From Leishmania mexicana MHOM/GT/2001/U1103 (taxonomy: Eukaryota; Euglenozoa; Kinetoplastea; Trypanosomatida; Trypanosomatidae), in assembly GCF_000234665.1 (NCBI RefSeq), contig NC_018331.1, positions 806,001-870,000 of the forward strand: 64,000 nucleotides of DNA, read 5' to 3'. Shown here in pieces: positions 52,319 through 62,489 of this stretch. Each line of letters starts with the position of its first letter. Position 1 is the stretch's first letter. A program made the position numbers and the translations under genes. Under the pieces are notes generated by a model. It made no database searches, was not told the DNA's origin, and was given only the letters and a program-made list of their open reading frames with translations.

Positions 52319-53245
52319 CTTGTGCCTCCTTCTACACGCTCACCTGCACACGCACACCTCCAGAGCTTTCCCAGCGTACCAAAAAAAAATGGCTAGAGAG
52401 TCCCACTTGCGGTCGAGAAACGCCACTTGCACTGGGGCAAGTGGCTACGCTGGTTGCTCCCACGATGTGCTCCAAACCGCCGGTAGCGCGTGTGCATGCG
52501 CACGCGTCTTCTCGTGTCTGTGCAAGAGTACGGCTGCGTTGCTACTCTTTCGTTTTTTTTTCGCTCTCTTTCTCGCGCACGGTATGTAAAACCTGCGTGC
52601 CCTTGTCTCTCCAGGAAGGTCTGAGCTTGCGGTGCGGTGGTTCACGGTGCGTGCCGCACGATACGCGCACTTGTAGCGTAAGCATGCGGGTGTTTCGTGT
52701 GGAGTCCGCAGAGATGATGAGGGCGTGGCGGCAACAAAAGAAAAGGACGGGGCGCCAGGTGAGACGATTGCCAAGATTGAAAAAGAGGAGGGGGAAAGGC
52801 GTGTTAACTCTCGGCAGAGAGAGTGCCTGAGAATGGGAAACACCTCACGATGACCAGAGCACAGCGGCGTCAGGCACATGGAGTGTGACGCATGTGCACC
52901 CCATGAAGCACCGTGCTGGGCCTCCTTTGCTCGTTTCTAAATATATATATATATATATATATTCCCTGTTCATTTTTCTTGGCGTGTGCCGTTGCCTGTG
53001 CGCCGTCCGCAGATCCCGGGGGGCGACGTCGCGTCCAGCAGACCACAGAAACACAGCTAAGAGAGCACGAGACCCAACAAACCAACGCAGCACAGCACAC
53101 TCGACCAACGCACGCCTTTCGACGTCGTGCGCGAGCGGGGGCGGGGACGGGTGGGCGGCCACCGTCTCGCGTTCGAAGAGGGGGACGAGAAACTGGGCAA
53201 GAGCAGCGCGGCACGCCGATTTGTGTGTCTCCTCCTTCCTCTCCT

Positions 53246-53383
53246 CAGTGCGGCCATTCGCCGCCATGGAGCATGCGCCCAGGCACGCCCACACACTCTG
53301 ACCCCCGGCCCAGCCACACAGGCCCATCATCGCGCGGCACCAGGCACCGGGAGACACACGCCCTGCAGCAGTGCGCCGCCACC
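53246..53383. mobile_element. SIDER2-like element, truncated copy D
   Basis: Aligns to the left end of copies A-C (about 138 bp) with several substitutions, then stops at the shared GCCGCCACC and enters unique sequence. An older, truncated family member. Confidence 0.6.
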
Positions 53384-53983
53384 GTCGCCGGAGCACGCGG
53401 CCTCCGCCTCAACGTCGGCACAAGCCGACCTCACAGTCGTGGGCCGCTCCAGCAACAGTCTGCCGGTCTGTTCGTGTGTGTGTGTGTGTGTGTGTATGCG
53501 AATTGATGTGAGCGTGTTTGATTGGAAGGCGTCACTGTCGTCGGGCTTTTGTGCGAGTGAAGATGGCGGGGAAGACAGCAGAGAGAAGCGGCAGTCAGTG
53601 AAAGCTGCCGTCGCGTGCGACGAAGCACTGCAAGCGCCACAAGGAAAATAGAAAGGAGCGCATGCGCAGCCCCCCCCCCACCCCCATCTCCGCAGCACTC
53701 ACCAGCGCACCGTCTCCCCGCACATCCATCGTAGTCTTTCTCAGATAAATCCACCGCAATGCGTTCCTTCGGTATCTCTCGCATACCGCCCTGCCGGCCT
53801 ATCCCCTCTTCCTGCCCAGCATATCCATTTCCCCTCGCTTGGCTACCTGCACTGACGCAATGCACGAAGCCGGCATGAAGCCGTCACGTACTCGCACACA
53901 AGTCCGACCAAGGCAAAGGAAAAAGAAAATGATCGCTCATCAGCGCGTGTCGCACGAGCATGTGGTCACTCGAGATGGAAGGT

Positions 53984-54000
53984 GGGGGGGGGGGGGGGGG
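53984..54000. repeat. 17-nt G homopolymer
   Basis: An uninterrupted run of G on the plus strand in the R2/TEX261-like spacer. Confidence 0.9.
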
Positions 54001-55592
54001 CACAGAAGAAGAGAGAAGAGCCTCGGCGAGTGTACGCTGAGAGAAGAAGCCATCGCTGTTGGTCCCTTTCTCTGTCGCTCTTTCGCCTGCCACGATGGCA
54101 CCAGCGACGGCACCCGCCGACAGTCCTTCGTCGCTTCCCAAGATCCACCCACCCCCGTCACAGCCCTCCTGCAGCAGCACTCATCTGCGAACACGCGGCG
54201 CCTCACTGGGCGTATGTGTGTCCATGTCTCTCTCTCTGTGCGACTGCCCTCCTCCGCTGCCGCGCTGGATTCCGGCGCTCTTCCTCCCGCTCTCGCGCAC
54301 ACTCATGGAGTGGCGGGTCAGCTGCTGTCAGAGTTGAGAAGACACGCGCACACACTTCCGGGCGAGACGCACGCCATCAACTCCAAGAGCCTGCCGACCA
54401 GGTAAACGAGAAACGAAACTATATAAAAATCCACGACATTGTCAAGTCAAGTCACGTGCGTGTGTGCTGCGCGCATGCGACCGCCACGCAGCACACACGC
54501 GCAGACAGACAGGGAGAATAAGGAGCGAAGAATAGGAGCAAGAGCGAGAAATCGCCAAAACCAGAAAAGAATAGCCCCGTGCACTTTAGCGTGCGTTGTG
54601 CGTGCAGTGTGTGCATGTATCCGCCATCCGCACGTGCACGTCACTGTAGGTGTGCATGCCGGTAGAGTGCGCATACCTGCGAGCCCATTCATTAGCCATC
54701 TTCCCCTCCCCCTCCTCCCACCCTCTTGTCTCCTCGCCGAAGCAGCTAGCACGCCTCGCGCTGGTGACCATCACAACCATCGTGAGGGCCACCCATGCGG
54801 CATATTCGCGCCACCATGAAGGCTCGTGAGCCCACGCAGCTTTCGGAGATGAGAGAACGCGACCACAAGAGATGGAAAAGACACACGAGATGAATAGCAA
54901 GAGAGACCCGACGAGATAGAGCAGCATCAGTTAAAGATGCCCAGTGCTCACCTGTACCGGGATGGAGAGATGGGAACGCAACACGGCTGCCATACAGCAC
55001 GCAGAAGCAATCAACCACGTCGTGCGCAGGCACACACACACACACGAGCACGTGAGCACACGAGCACAAATGCACGCGCAACAAACCTCGCCATCTCTCA
55101 GCAGAGCAGTCAGCGCTTCCCTTGTCGCTGTTTTCGTATTCGCCTTATTTTGCTGTTGCGCGCTTTTCTTTTGTCTTCTCAGACGGGCATCACCCCCCCT
55201 CCTCGCCTGTGCGCTCGCCGCATTCCTATGGCCTATCGAGAGGGTTGCTGGGGGAGGGAGACGGCCAGAGGCACCAGTCCACCAACAGAGTTGAGGTGTC
55301 TTGGGGAGGGTTAGATCAGCGTCGAACCACCCCTGGGCGCACCAACACATGCGCATCTGCAGAATGGCATCACACAGTGGGTGGTGCCGCTGCAATGCCA
55401 ACGATGGTGTTCGTGTCACAATCTGCAGCGCCTCACGGATTCACGGATGAATGTGCCCGGCTACAGGGTGATGCTGCTTTTCCTCATCTTCCCTCGCTCC
55501 CTCCCCCCTCTCCCCCAAACACATCGACAACGCGTGCGCAAAACGCGCAGCATCGGATAATCCGGCGGAGAGTGGTCAGGCAGCGCTCCTGT

Positions 55593-56759
55593 CTAGAAGT
55601 CCTCCGAGAGGGAAAACTTCTTCGACGTGCCCTCCGTGCTCATCACGCCGGCCTTCTGGTACTCACCCACCTTCTTCTCAAAGAAGTTCGTCTTGCCCTG
55701 CAGCGAGATCATCTCCATGAAGTCGAACGGCTGCGTCGAGTTGTAGTGCTTCTCCTCGCCGAGCGATACAAGCAGCCGGTCCGCGACGAACTCGATGTAC
55801 TGCGCCATCAGCTCTGCGTTCATGCCAATCAGCCGCACCGGCAGCGCGTCGCAGATGAACTCTCGCTCGATGTTCACCGCATCCACAATGATCTCCAGCA
55901 CGCGCTCGCGCGGCAGTTTGTGCTTGATGTGCGAGTTGTACAGCAGGCATGCGAAGTCCGTGTGTAGACCCTCGTCGCGCGAGATGAGCTCGTTGCTGAA
56001 CGTCAGCCCCGGCATCAGACCGCGCTTCTTCAGCCAGAACAGCGCGCAGAACGACCCGGAAAAGAAAATGCCTTCCACCGCAGCGAAGCCTATCAGCCGC
56101 TCCTGAAAGCTCGCGCTGCTCCCGATCCACCGCACGGCCCACTCCGCCTTCCTCTGGATGCACGGGATCGTCTGTATCGCGTGCAGCAGCCGCAGCTTCT
56201 CCTCGCTGTCCGTGATGTACGTGTCCAGCAGCACAGAGTACGTCTCCGAGTGGATGTTCTCCATCATCAGCTGGAACCCGTAGAACGCGCGCGCCTCTGG
56301 CACCTTCACGTCGCTCATGAAGCGCTGCGCAAGATTCTCGACGACTATGCCGTCGCTGCCGGCGAAGAAGGCAAGCACGTGCTTGATGAAGTGCCGCTCC
56401 CCGTCGTTCAGCGCCGCCCAGTCCTTCATGTCGTTGCCCAGGTCGATCTCCTCCACCGTCCAGATGCAGCTCTCCTGCTCCTTGTACTTGCGCCAGATGT
56501 CATGGTACTGGATTGGGAAGAGAACGTAGCGGAACGGGTTCTCCTGCTGCAGCGGCTCCTCCTCGGCGTTCGTCCCCTCAGCAACCTTGTCCGCCGGCAG
56601 CACCTCGGCGCCAGGCGCAACTGGTTTCATGACGAGATCCTCCGGCTTGGCAGCATCGGTGGCCGCGCCATCGGTCGACGTGCAAGCAACTTCCACCTCC
56701 ACGTCCTCCTCACGCGGACGCTTCGCTGCAGGCTGCAGGTTGGCTTCGGTGGCCGACAT
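55593..56759 (-). CDS. RNR2: Ribonucleoside-diphosphate reductase small chain (R2)
   Basis: The ATG at 56759 ([10 protein letters not shown]) gives 388 residues. A longer frame to 56867 lies upstream of the candidate splice site. R2 holds the di-iron/tyrosyl radical of class I ribonucleotide reductase, which makes dNDPs with the R1 subunit. All iron ligands are visible: Asp136, Glu167, His170, Glu229, Glu263 and His266. Radical Tyr174 is in the conserved MENIHSETY context. The C-terminal FSLSEDF is the expected R1-docking tail. The first 70 residues are an acidic, Ala-rich extension beyond the core. There is no sign of the p53R2 type or of loss of the radical Tyr. In trypanosomatids R2 is reported to be regulated after transcription. 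Confidence 0.95.
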   Translation of the reverse strand: MSATEANLQPAAKRPREEDVEVEVACTSTDGAATDAAKPEDLVMKPVAPGAEVLPADKVAEGTNAEEEPLQQENPFRYVLFPIQYHDIWRKYKEQESCIWTVEEIDLGNDMKDWAALNDGERHFIKHVLAFFAGSDGIVVENLAQRFMSDVKVPEARAFYGFQLMMENIHSETYSVLLDTYITDSEEKLRLLHAIQTIPCIQRKAEWAVRWIGSSASFQERLIGFAAVEGIFFSGSFCALFWLKKRGLMPGLTFSNELISRDEGLHTDFACLLYNSHIKHKLPRERVLEIIVDAVNIEREFICDALPVRLIGMNAELMAQYIEFVADRLLVSLGEEKHYNSTQPFDFMEMISLQGKTNFFEKKVGEYQKAGVMSTEGTSKKFSLSEDF

Positions 56760-57742
56760 GATGAGGAGCCGGGGATTGCACGGGTTCGAGGGGGAGAGAA
56801 GAGTCTGGAGAAGACCCAGGCCCGTGTGCAGAAAAGTGGGCGTATGCGTTTCTATGGGGAATGGCAATGAGGAGGAGTGGTCAGGGGAGCGTGCGTGTGT
56901 GTGTGTGTGTGTGCGTGTCTATCGAAGTACAGCGGGGGAAAGCAGTGTGGGAGAGCGAGAGCAAGAGATGGCTGCTTGGGTGTGTGGGTGCGGAGGGGAG
57001 AAGGGGAAGGGGTTCGCATGCGACTGTGAGCGCGGATGTGTGTGTGAGAGAGAGAGGAGAAAAAGATGATGGTGAGCGCGATGATGGGCGTGCATGTGTA
57101 CGTGAAAAGCGGCATAGCACTCGCACAACACAGCATGATGGATGTCGACCCACATGTGAGCGAGAAGTGCAGCATCAAGATCAAAGAAGGTCATCGACGC
57201 CCTGCGGAGTGCTCGAGGGCGAGGAAAGGCGATCCGTGATGGGTATGGATGCAGTGCGAAGTATGCGTGCACACAGGCAGTCGCGCAGCGGCCATTGTCA
57301 CATCATCATCGTCTGCATCGACGTTTGATTTAGACTTTACGTTCGTACATGCGCCTTCGCACGTTGTTAAGCGAGCTGTAAAGTAGCGACGGAAAAAGAG
57401 GGGCACGGGAGGGGTCGGCGAAGGACAAGACATGTCCCCCACGTGCGCAACCACCAACGTGCGGGCGTAGATTTTGTTAGACAAACGCATGGCAAGCGAT
57501 GAGGGAAAGAGATCGGGAGGTGGCCGAGCGTGGGATAGAGAAAACATGCGCGAAGGGGAATGCGTCGCGGTGGAGAGCGCAACAGCCGCGCAGACAAGTC
57601 ACGGGGATGTCGCTGTCCACCATCACGAACACCACCACCACCACCACCCCCGCCCTCGCCTCCTTCCCGACTTTCGCCTTCGCTCGACCCTCTGCGCGCC
57701 TGCTCTCCATCCCTTTGGCTCCGTCACCCACAATGGCATCGA
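56760..57742. other. Intergenic spacer, R2 5' region
   Basis: Contains (GT)n at about 56892-56911 and GA-rich tracts, followed by unique DNA. No gene recognised. Confidence 0.5.
56852..56880 (-). promoter_or_regulatory. Candidate trans-splice acceptor for R2
   Basis: On the minus strand a pyrimidine-rich run (about 56880-56855) ends in AG at 56853-56852. This would give a 92-nt 5' UTR before the ATG at 56759. Confidence 0.4.
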
Positions 57743-58894
57743 TTAAATGTGCGGTCTCGTACGCGGGCCCTTGCGGATGCCTGCCGCTGCGTCGCCCTCC
57801 CCATCTTCCTCCCTTTTCGGGATGGCGCACTCAATGGACACGATGCGACGCGCTGGTGTAGCACCACCTGTGCCGCTGGCAGACGCGCGTGACTTGCGGG
57901 CGCGCTTCTTCGGCCTCGCCTCAGGCCCGTCCTCTGCCTCCCCGCTGGAGAACTGAGCCGGCGGTGGCGTCTTTTCTGTTAAGTAAAATGGCCCTGGTGC
58001 TGCACGTGGTGGTCGGATGCCCATGCAGCGCATAGCGGCCGGCTCGGAGATGAGCAAGACTGCTTGCCCTGGCACGATCGGCTCGTCCTCTAGGCACCGC
58101 GCTGTCACGCGCAGCTGTTGATCCTCAGGGACGCCAGTGCGGCACCTGTGCTTCGCAGCAGCAGTCTTCTTGGCAGTTGACGCAGAGGCATCGAACGCTG
58201 CATCGCCACCACTTGGCTCTGCCTTCTCGTCTTTGACCCCCTCCTGCAGCACACTATCGGCGCCTGCCTCCGAAGTATCCCCGAGCAACAGTGTCGCCGC
58301 GTCGTCCGTACTGCCCCTGCCTGCCACCGCGGCGGACACGGCCACTGTCGGCACTCGCACTTGCATGCACGACGTGAACGGCGACGCCTCCGATACACCG
58401 GCGCAGATCCCGTGCTGGAGGCGAGCTGCGACGAGGGTCACCATCACGTTCACCTGCACATCGCCGCGTGGGTTTACCTGGCGAGCTGTGTCCGCGTGAA
58501 CCTCAGCGGACTTGATGTGAACAATCACGTAGGGTGTCGACGAAGAAGACGACGACGCGGGTGCCGCATCGTTGTCGAGTGCACTGTGTGCACTGCGGCC
58601 ATGCTCGCCACCATCGTCGGTCTCCTGTTGCGAGAGCTGCTGCTGGGCAAGGTCCTCTGCAGATGCCTCGTAGGGGCGATGGAGCAACTTCTTCAGAAGC
58701 GTCGCATGCAGGATATTGCGGTCACGCAAGTGGCGCAGTGGAAGCACGACCGCGATGACTTTGGTGATGGCGATTGCGTCGGTGAAGGTAGCGGGCCCCA
58801 TCGAAAAGAACGGCGCCGGGTCAGGTGTACGCGCAGATGCACCCGCCGCGGCGGTCTTTGACGGCGCTGCCTTCTTCCCCCGCTGCTGGGCCAT
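57743..58894 (-). CDS. Unrecognised protein with possible nuclear signal
   Basis: A 383-residue protein from the ATG at 58894. A structured-looking part spans about residues 28-75 (FSMGPATFTDAIAITKVI). A second runs about 121-190, with beta-like stretches (TPYVIVHIKSAEVH, QVNVMVTLVAARLQ). A region near 265-310 (VTARCLEDEPIVPGQAVLLI) also looks folded. These are separated by Ala/Ser/Glu-rich linkers. A basic patch, RPKKRARKSR, near residue 331 resembles a nuclear localisation signal. The C-terminus is charged. No family is recognised, and there is no signal peptide or TM segment. It lies between the OCRE-containing membrane protein and R2. A nuclear role is only a guess. Confidence 0.7.
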   Translation of the reverse strand: MAQQRGKKAAPSKTAAAGASARTPDPAPFFSMGPATFTDAIAITKVIAVVLPLRHLRDRNILHATLLKKLLHRPYEASAEDLAQQQLSQQETDDGGEHGRSAHSALDNDAAPASSSSSSTPYVIVHIKSAEVHADTARQVNPRGDVQVNVMVTLVAARLQHGICAGVSEASPFTSCMQVRVPTVAVSAAVAGRGSTDDAATLLLGDTSEAGADSVLQEGVKDEKAEPSGGDAAFDASASTAKKTAAAKHRCRTGVPEDQQLRVTARCLEDEPIVPGQAVLLISEPAAMRCMGIRPPRAAPGPFYLTEKTPPPAQFSSGEAEDGPEARPKKRARKSRASASGTGGATPARRIVSIECAIPKREEDGEGDAAAGIRKGPRTRPHI

Positions 58895-59930
58895 TACAGT
58901 GCGTGTGTGTGTGAGTCGGTGTATCTCGCTAAACGGGCTTTGCGTGCGTTAGCGCATCCATATATATATATATGTGTGCACGTGAAGTGCGTCCGTGCAG
59001 AACGCGGAACGCAAGGTGTGCCCTGTTGCAGCTTTTGCTGAAGAGTATGTGCACGCGTGCAGTGCTTGAGCGGGTGAGAGAGAGAGAGAGACGGGGGAGA
59101 AGAAAGGCACATGATGCACGCAGGCAGAAGAAAGAAGAAAAGACATCCAAGACATCGCAGGTGCGCTGGCGCAGACGCGCAGCTAGGCAGAGACACCGTG
59201 TCCCTCTTCGTTGTCTAAGTAGCAGCAAGGAAAACAACGTTTGATGAAGGCATCATTGAAACGGGAAAAGTGGTGCTTCAGCGAGCACGACAAGGATAAG
59301 AGCGGTAACGGCGGTGGAAGCTTCTGGACGTACGCGTCCCATGCAATGCCCGCCAATGTCAGTGCATGCAGCTCCGTTTTCATTGCTTTGCATAGCGGCA
59401 CGTGCGCAGATACTCGCGCACTTGCCCATATGGAAGGCGGCAAGACTGCGGACCACTGCCATCAGCTGGCGCACCTTTGTATAAAAAAGAATGTATATCG
59501 TGCGGAGGAGGGGGGAGAGCTTGCTCGTGCTGGGGTCTACGAGTGGGGATGGGTAGAGTGCACGGGGGACAAACGTTGAATACTACGAGGCAGTACGCGC
59601 GCACACGAACAACAGCGTGCCTACGCATAATCACCCACACACGCGCGGGCGCACTCATCAGCGCATGTACCAAGAGGAGATACCATTCGGGCCACACCAA
59701 CGCTCCACCGAGCTCTCAGCAGACAGCAGCAACGTACATTCCACCTTCAGGCTAGAAAAAATCCGCCCTCTACTTCCCATATCGCCGCCCTGCTGCCCGT
59801 TGTTGGAGGAGCACAAGCTCGGCCTGCCACCACCACCCGGACCGACTCGCGTCGTGATCGTGCGGACGGCTTTCACAGACGTGGTCGGCTCACTGTGGTG
59901 TCGCCCTGCTCGCTGCCGCCGTAGCTCCGT
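58895..59930. other. Intergenic spacer
   Basis: A short (TA)n at about 58960-58972 and GA-rich tracts near 59079-59091. No gene recognised. Confidence 0.5.
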
Positions 59931-62489
59931 CTAATGGACGCCACCGCTCGAGTTCACATCATCGCCGTCGGTGGCCATGCTTGTGGGGCTCTCAATCAGC
60001 CTAAGCGAATCCTCGTCGCTCTCGTGATTGAATCGACTGCCACTGCGGTTGCGGCTGCTCGCCGGGCTCTCGAGTATGTAGTCCAACATGTCACGCACCT
60101 CCACGGCCTGCCCGGGTGATTCCTGCCACGACTTCAAAGCGCAGTTATAGTACTCCTGCGTTAGCGGGTCCCAGAACATGTTGCGGTCGAAGGAGTAGTA
60201 CATGTCACTGCGGTCATCGTAGACCCAGTCAGTGGCGCCGGAGATCAGCACGCCGAGCTCTGCGGCGGTAAGGTAATTGGGGTCGTACTCACGGTTGAAG
60301 AAGCGGAGAAACTTGTGCTGAGGCTTGCGGGTTTGCTGATAGACCGGCGCTGCACCCCGCTTGTCTGGCAGGCCCCCCTTCTGCTTCTTCGAAGACAGTG
60401 AAGACTCTGTCCCCTCCGTCTGTGGTCCAGCGCTGCGCTGACGACCCGTGCGTGGCAGGGAAGAATCCTCAAGCGATGCTCGCTGCCAGTCACGACGCTG
60501 ACGCTGGTCGTTGTCGCCGTCAGCCGCCACCGCGGCCCCGACGCTCCTGCCACGCGTCACGAAGCTGTTGTCCGTCTTGTGATCTGAGGCGTTGAATGGC
60601 GCCGCTGCTGCACCAGCAGCAGCAGCGCGGGCGCCGCCATCGTTGAAGGAGAGCGTTGACCCCGACTGATGCTGTCGGTGGCGGTGAGATCGGCTGCCAC
60701 TGAGCAACCCAAAGCCTGCATCGTCATATGTGTCGTCTGGCACACCGAGAAAGGAAACGTGCATCTCGCCATGCTGCAGTGGAAGCGAGCCAGGAGTGGG
60801 CCTTGTTGACGCAGTCGCCGTGGCATTGTCGATGCCACAGCCACCGCCGCGATGCGCAGACTGGAGGGTGAAATCCACGCCACCGGCGAGGGATGTATCG
60901 GGTGCGGGTGCTGCTGGCTGCAATGAAGTCGAGTTGACACTGCGCAGCGCGTCACCGTTTGCGCCCTCATCCGCGCCGCCGTCTTGATCCCCACGCCTTC
61001 GACTGTTCGAAGGGGCTGCAACGACACCAATGGAGGTGGCCGCTGTTGTACTGTTCGGGACAGAGGTGCCAATACTTGGCTGCCTTGTCGACCGACGACC
61101 ATCAAGCTGCGAGGTTGTTCGTGCGACGTCCCAGGCGCTGCGAGCACAGCGCCCACCAGCGGCATCCCCTGTGACGCTGGAGGTTGTCGACGAGTTCATA
61201 TGTACAATGTAGTCGTCAGCCCGAGCACTGCGGGAGATCCGGTGACGCTCTGCTCGAAGTTGGTCGCGCGACGTGACACGGATGTTGTGGATGTAGCTGT
61301 GCATGCACAGCGTGAGCAAGAGCAGCAGCCCATGCACGGCGACGGCGCCGATGTACAGCCGGTACCCGTAGCGGTAGTGAACGTTGCATACATCACCGGA
61401 CACGTGCTCGCCCTTGCAGGTCTGCCGCACGCAAGAGGTGTAGAGGTCGAACAGAATCACCGTCACAATGCCTATGCATAGGCTCAGCAGAAGGTCGAAA
61501 AAGAGCAGCACAAGCGCACCGCTTCGTGTCGGCCGAGCTGCAATCCGCAGGCCCAGAAACAGCGCCACCACCTCGCACAGGAGCTGCAGAATGCCCATCG
61601 TCCACATCACCCCAATAAAGCGACGAACAAATCCCTCCGATGCGTGGCACAGTGTGGCGCCCGTGACGTTGTCTACAACGATCCACTCCAGCCACGCACT
61701 CTGCCAAGAAGTGCACGTGCGCAGAAACCGATCGCGGCACGAGAAGAACAACCCGACGGACAAGAACAAGTCGTTGTTCTGCACGCTCAGCCACTCCGTC
61801 GTGCACGCGCAGAGAACAAGGCAGAAGACGGAGAGGTTGAGCACGAGCAGCATCAAAATGCAGAAGCGCCAGAGAACGTTGACGGCATTGTACTTCTGTT
61901 CCTTGTAGAGCACAAAGTTCTCCAGGTCGTGGTGGCTGTAGGACGCTCGCTGATGCGGTGTCAGGGCGACCATGCTGCAGCCCATGCGATGACGGAGGAC
62001 AACCACGGCGGGAATGTCGGACGCCGAGCGGCGCGGCTTCTGTTCCTCCACAGTGGTCAAGAGCGGCACGTCGAGTGGGGCAGCGTTGGCTGGTAGCCGG
62101 TCAGAGGGCACCTCCGTACTGTGCTCAGCAGAGAAGACGTCGTCCTCACACAGCGGAGAAACGTCGGTTGCTCTGGCAGTAGCGCTACGACCGCCGTCCC
62201 CTGTCCCCCACTTCGCAGGAAGACGCGGAGAGCTCGTGAGAATAGGCACATCGGCTAGATCAATGCTGATGTCAGCAGCGCTGACGGAGGCATCGCCTCG
62301 CCCGTCGCCGCAACCACCACGACCAGCCCTACTCTCCTCAGCCTCCTCCGATCGGAGGCGCTGCGCTTCCGTTGCAGCACCCGTTTCAGAGGCTATGATA
62401 TTGCCTGCGCGAGGTCGACGCCCGCTGTCGGCGTTCAGGTCGCCAACGTCACTGCCAGCGCAGCCGCTCAGCGTTTCGACCGACGGCAT
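59931..62489 (-). CDS. Four-TM membrane protein with C-terminal OCRE-like repeat
   Basis: I place the start at 62489 (MPSVETLSG), giving 852 residues; an upstream in-frame ATG at 62585 would add 32 Cys/Pro-rich residues. Four TM segments are at about 205-227, 288-315, 323-348 and 378-400. The first extracellular loop has a Trp (TEWLS) and two Cys, so the layout resembles claudin/amastin proteins. A long, low-complexity Ser/Arg/Gly cytoplasmic region follows. At about 754-787, aromatic pairs (VY, YY, FW, YY) recur every eight residues with D/N and T/S in the linkers, matching the octamer pattern of OCRE domains. OCRE is otherwise known from nuclear RNA-processing proteins such as RBM5. The function is unknown. 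Confidence 0.8.
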   Translation of the reverse strand: MPSVETLSGCAGSDVGDLNADSGRRPRAGNIIASETGAATEAQRLRSEEAEESRAGRGGCGDGRGDASVSAADISIDLADVPILTSSPRLPAKWGTGDGGRSATARATDVSPLCEDDVFSAEHSTEVPSDRLPANAAPLDVPLLTTVEEQKPRRSASDIPAVVVLRHRMGCSMVALTPHQRASYSHHDLENFVLYKEQKYNAVNVLWRFCILMLLVLNLSVFCLVLCACTTEWLSVQNNDLFLSVGLFFSCRDRFLRTCTSWQSAWLEWIVVDNVTGATLCHASEGFVRRFIGVMWTMGILQLLCEVVALFLGLRIAARPTRSGALVLLFFDLLLSLCIGIVTVILFDLYTSCVRQTCKGEHVSGDVCNVHYRYGYRLYIGAVAVHGLLLLLTLCMHSYIHNIRVTSRDQLRAERHRISRSARADDYIVHMNSSTTSSVTGDAAGGRCARSAWDVARTTSQLDGRRSTRQPSIGTSVPNSTTAATSIGVVAAPSNSRRRGDQDGGADEGANGDALRSVNSTSLQPAAPAPDTSLAGGVDFTLQSAHRGGGCGIDNATATASTRPTPGSLPLQHGEMHVSFLGVPDDTYDDAGFGLLSGSRSHRHRQHQSGSTLSFNDGGARAAAAGAAAAPFNASDHKTDNSFVTRGRSVGAAVAADGDNDQRQRRDWQRASLEDSSLPRTGRQRSAGPQTEGTESSLSSKKQKGGLPDKRGAAPVYQQTRKPQHKFLRFFNREYDPNYLTAAELGVLISGATDWVYDDRSDMYYSFDRNMFWDPLTQEYYNCALKSWQESPGQAVEVRDMLDYILESPASSRNRSGSRFNHESDEDSLRLIESPTSMATDGDDVNSSGGVH

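Larger units (their letters stand above)
52319..55592. other. Long spacer with truncated SIDER2-like element
   Basis: A 3.3-kb stretch with no gene recognised. It contains (TA)n at 52940-52962, a truncated SIDER2-like copy at 53246-53383, (GT)n near 53475-53495 and a 17-G run at 53984-54000. It spans the TEX261-like 5' region and the R2 3' UTR. Confidence 0.5.
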
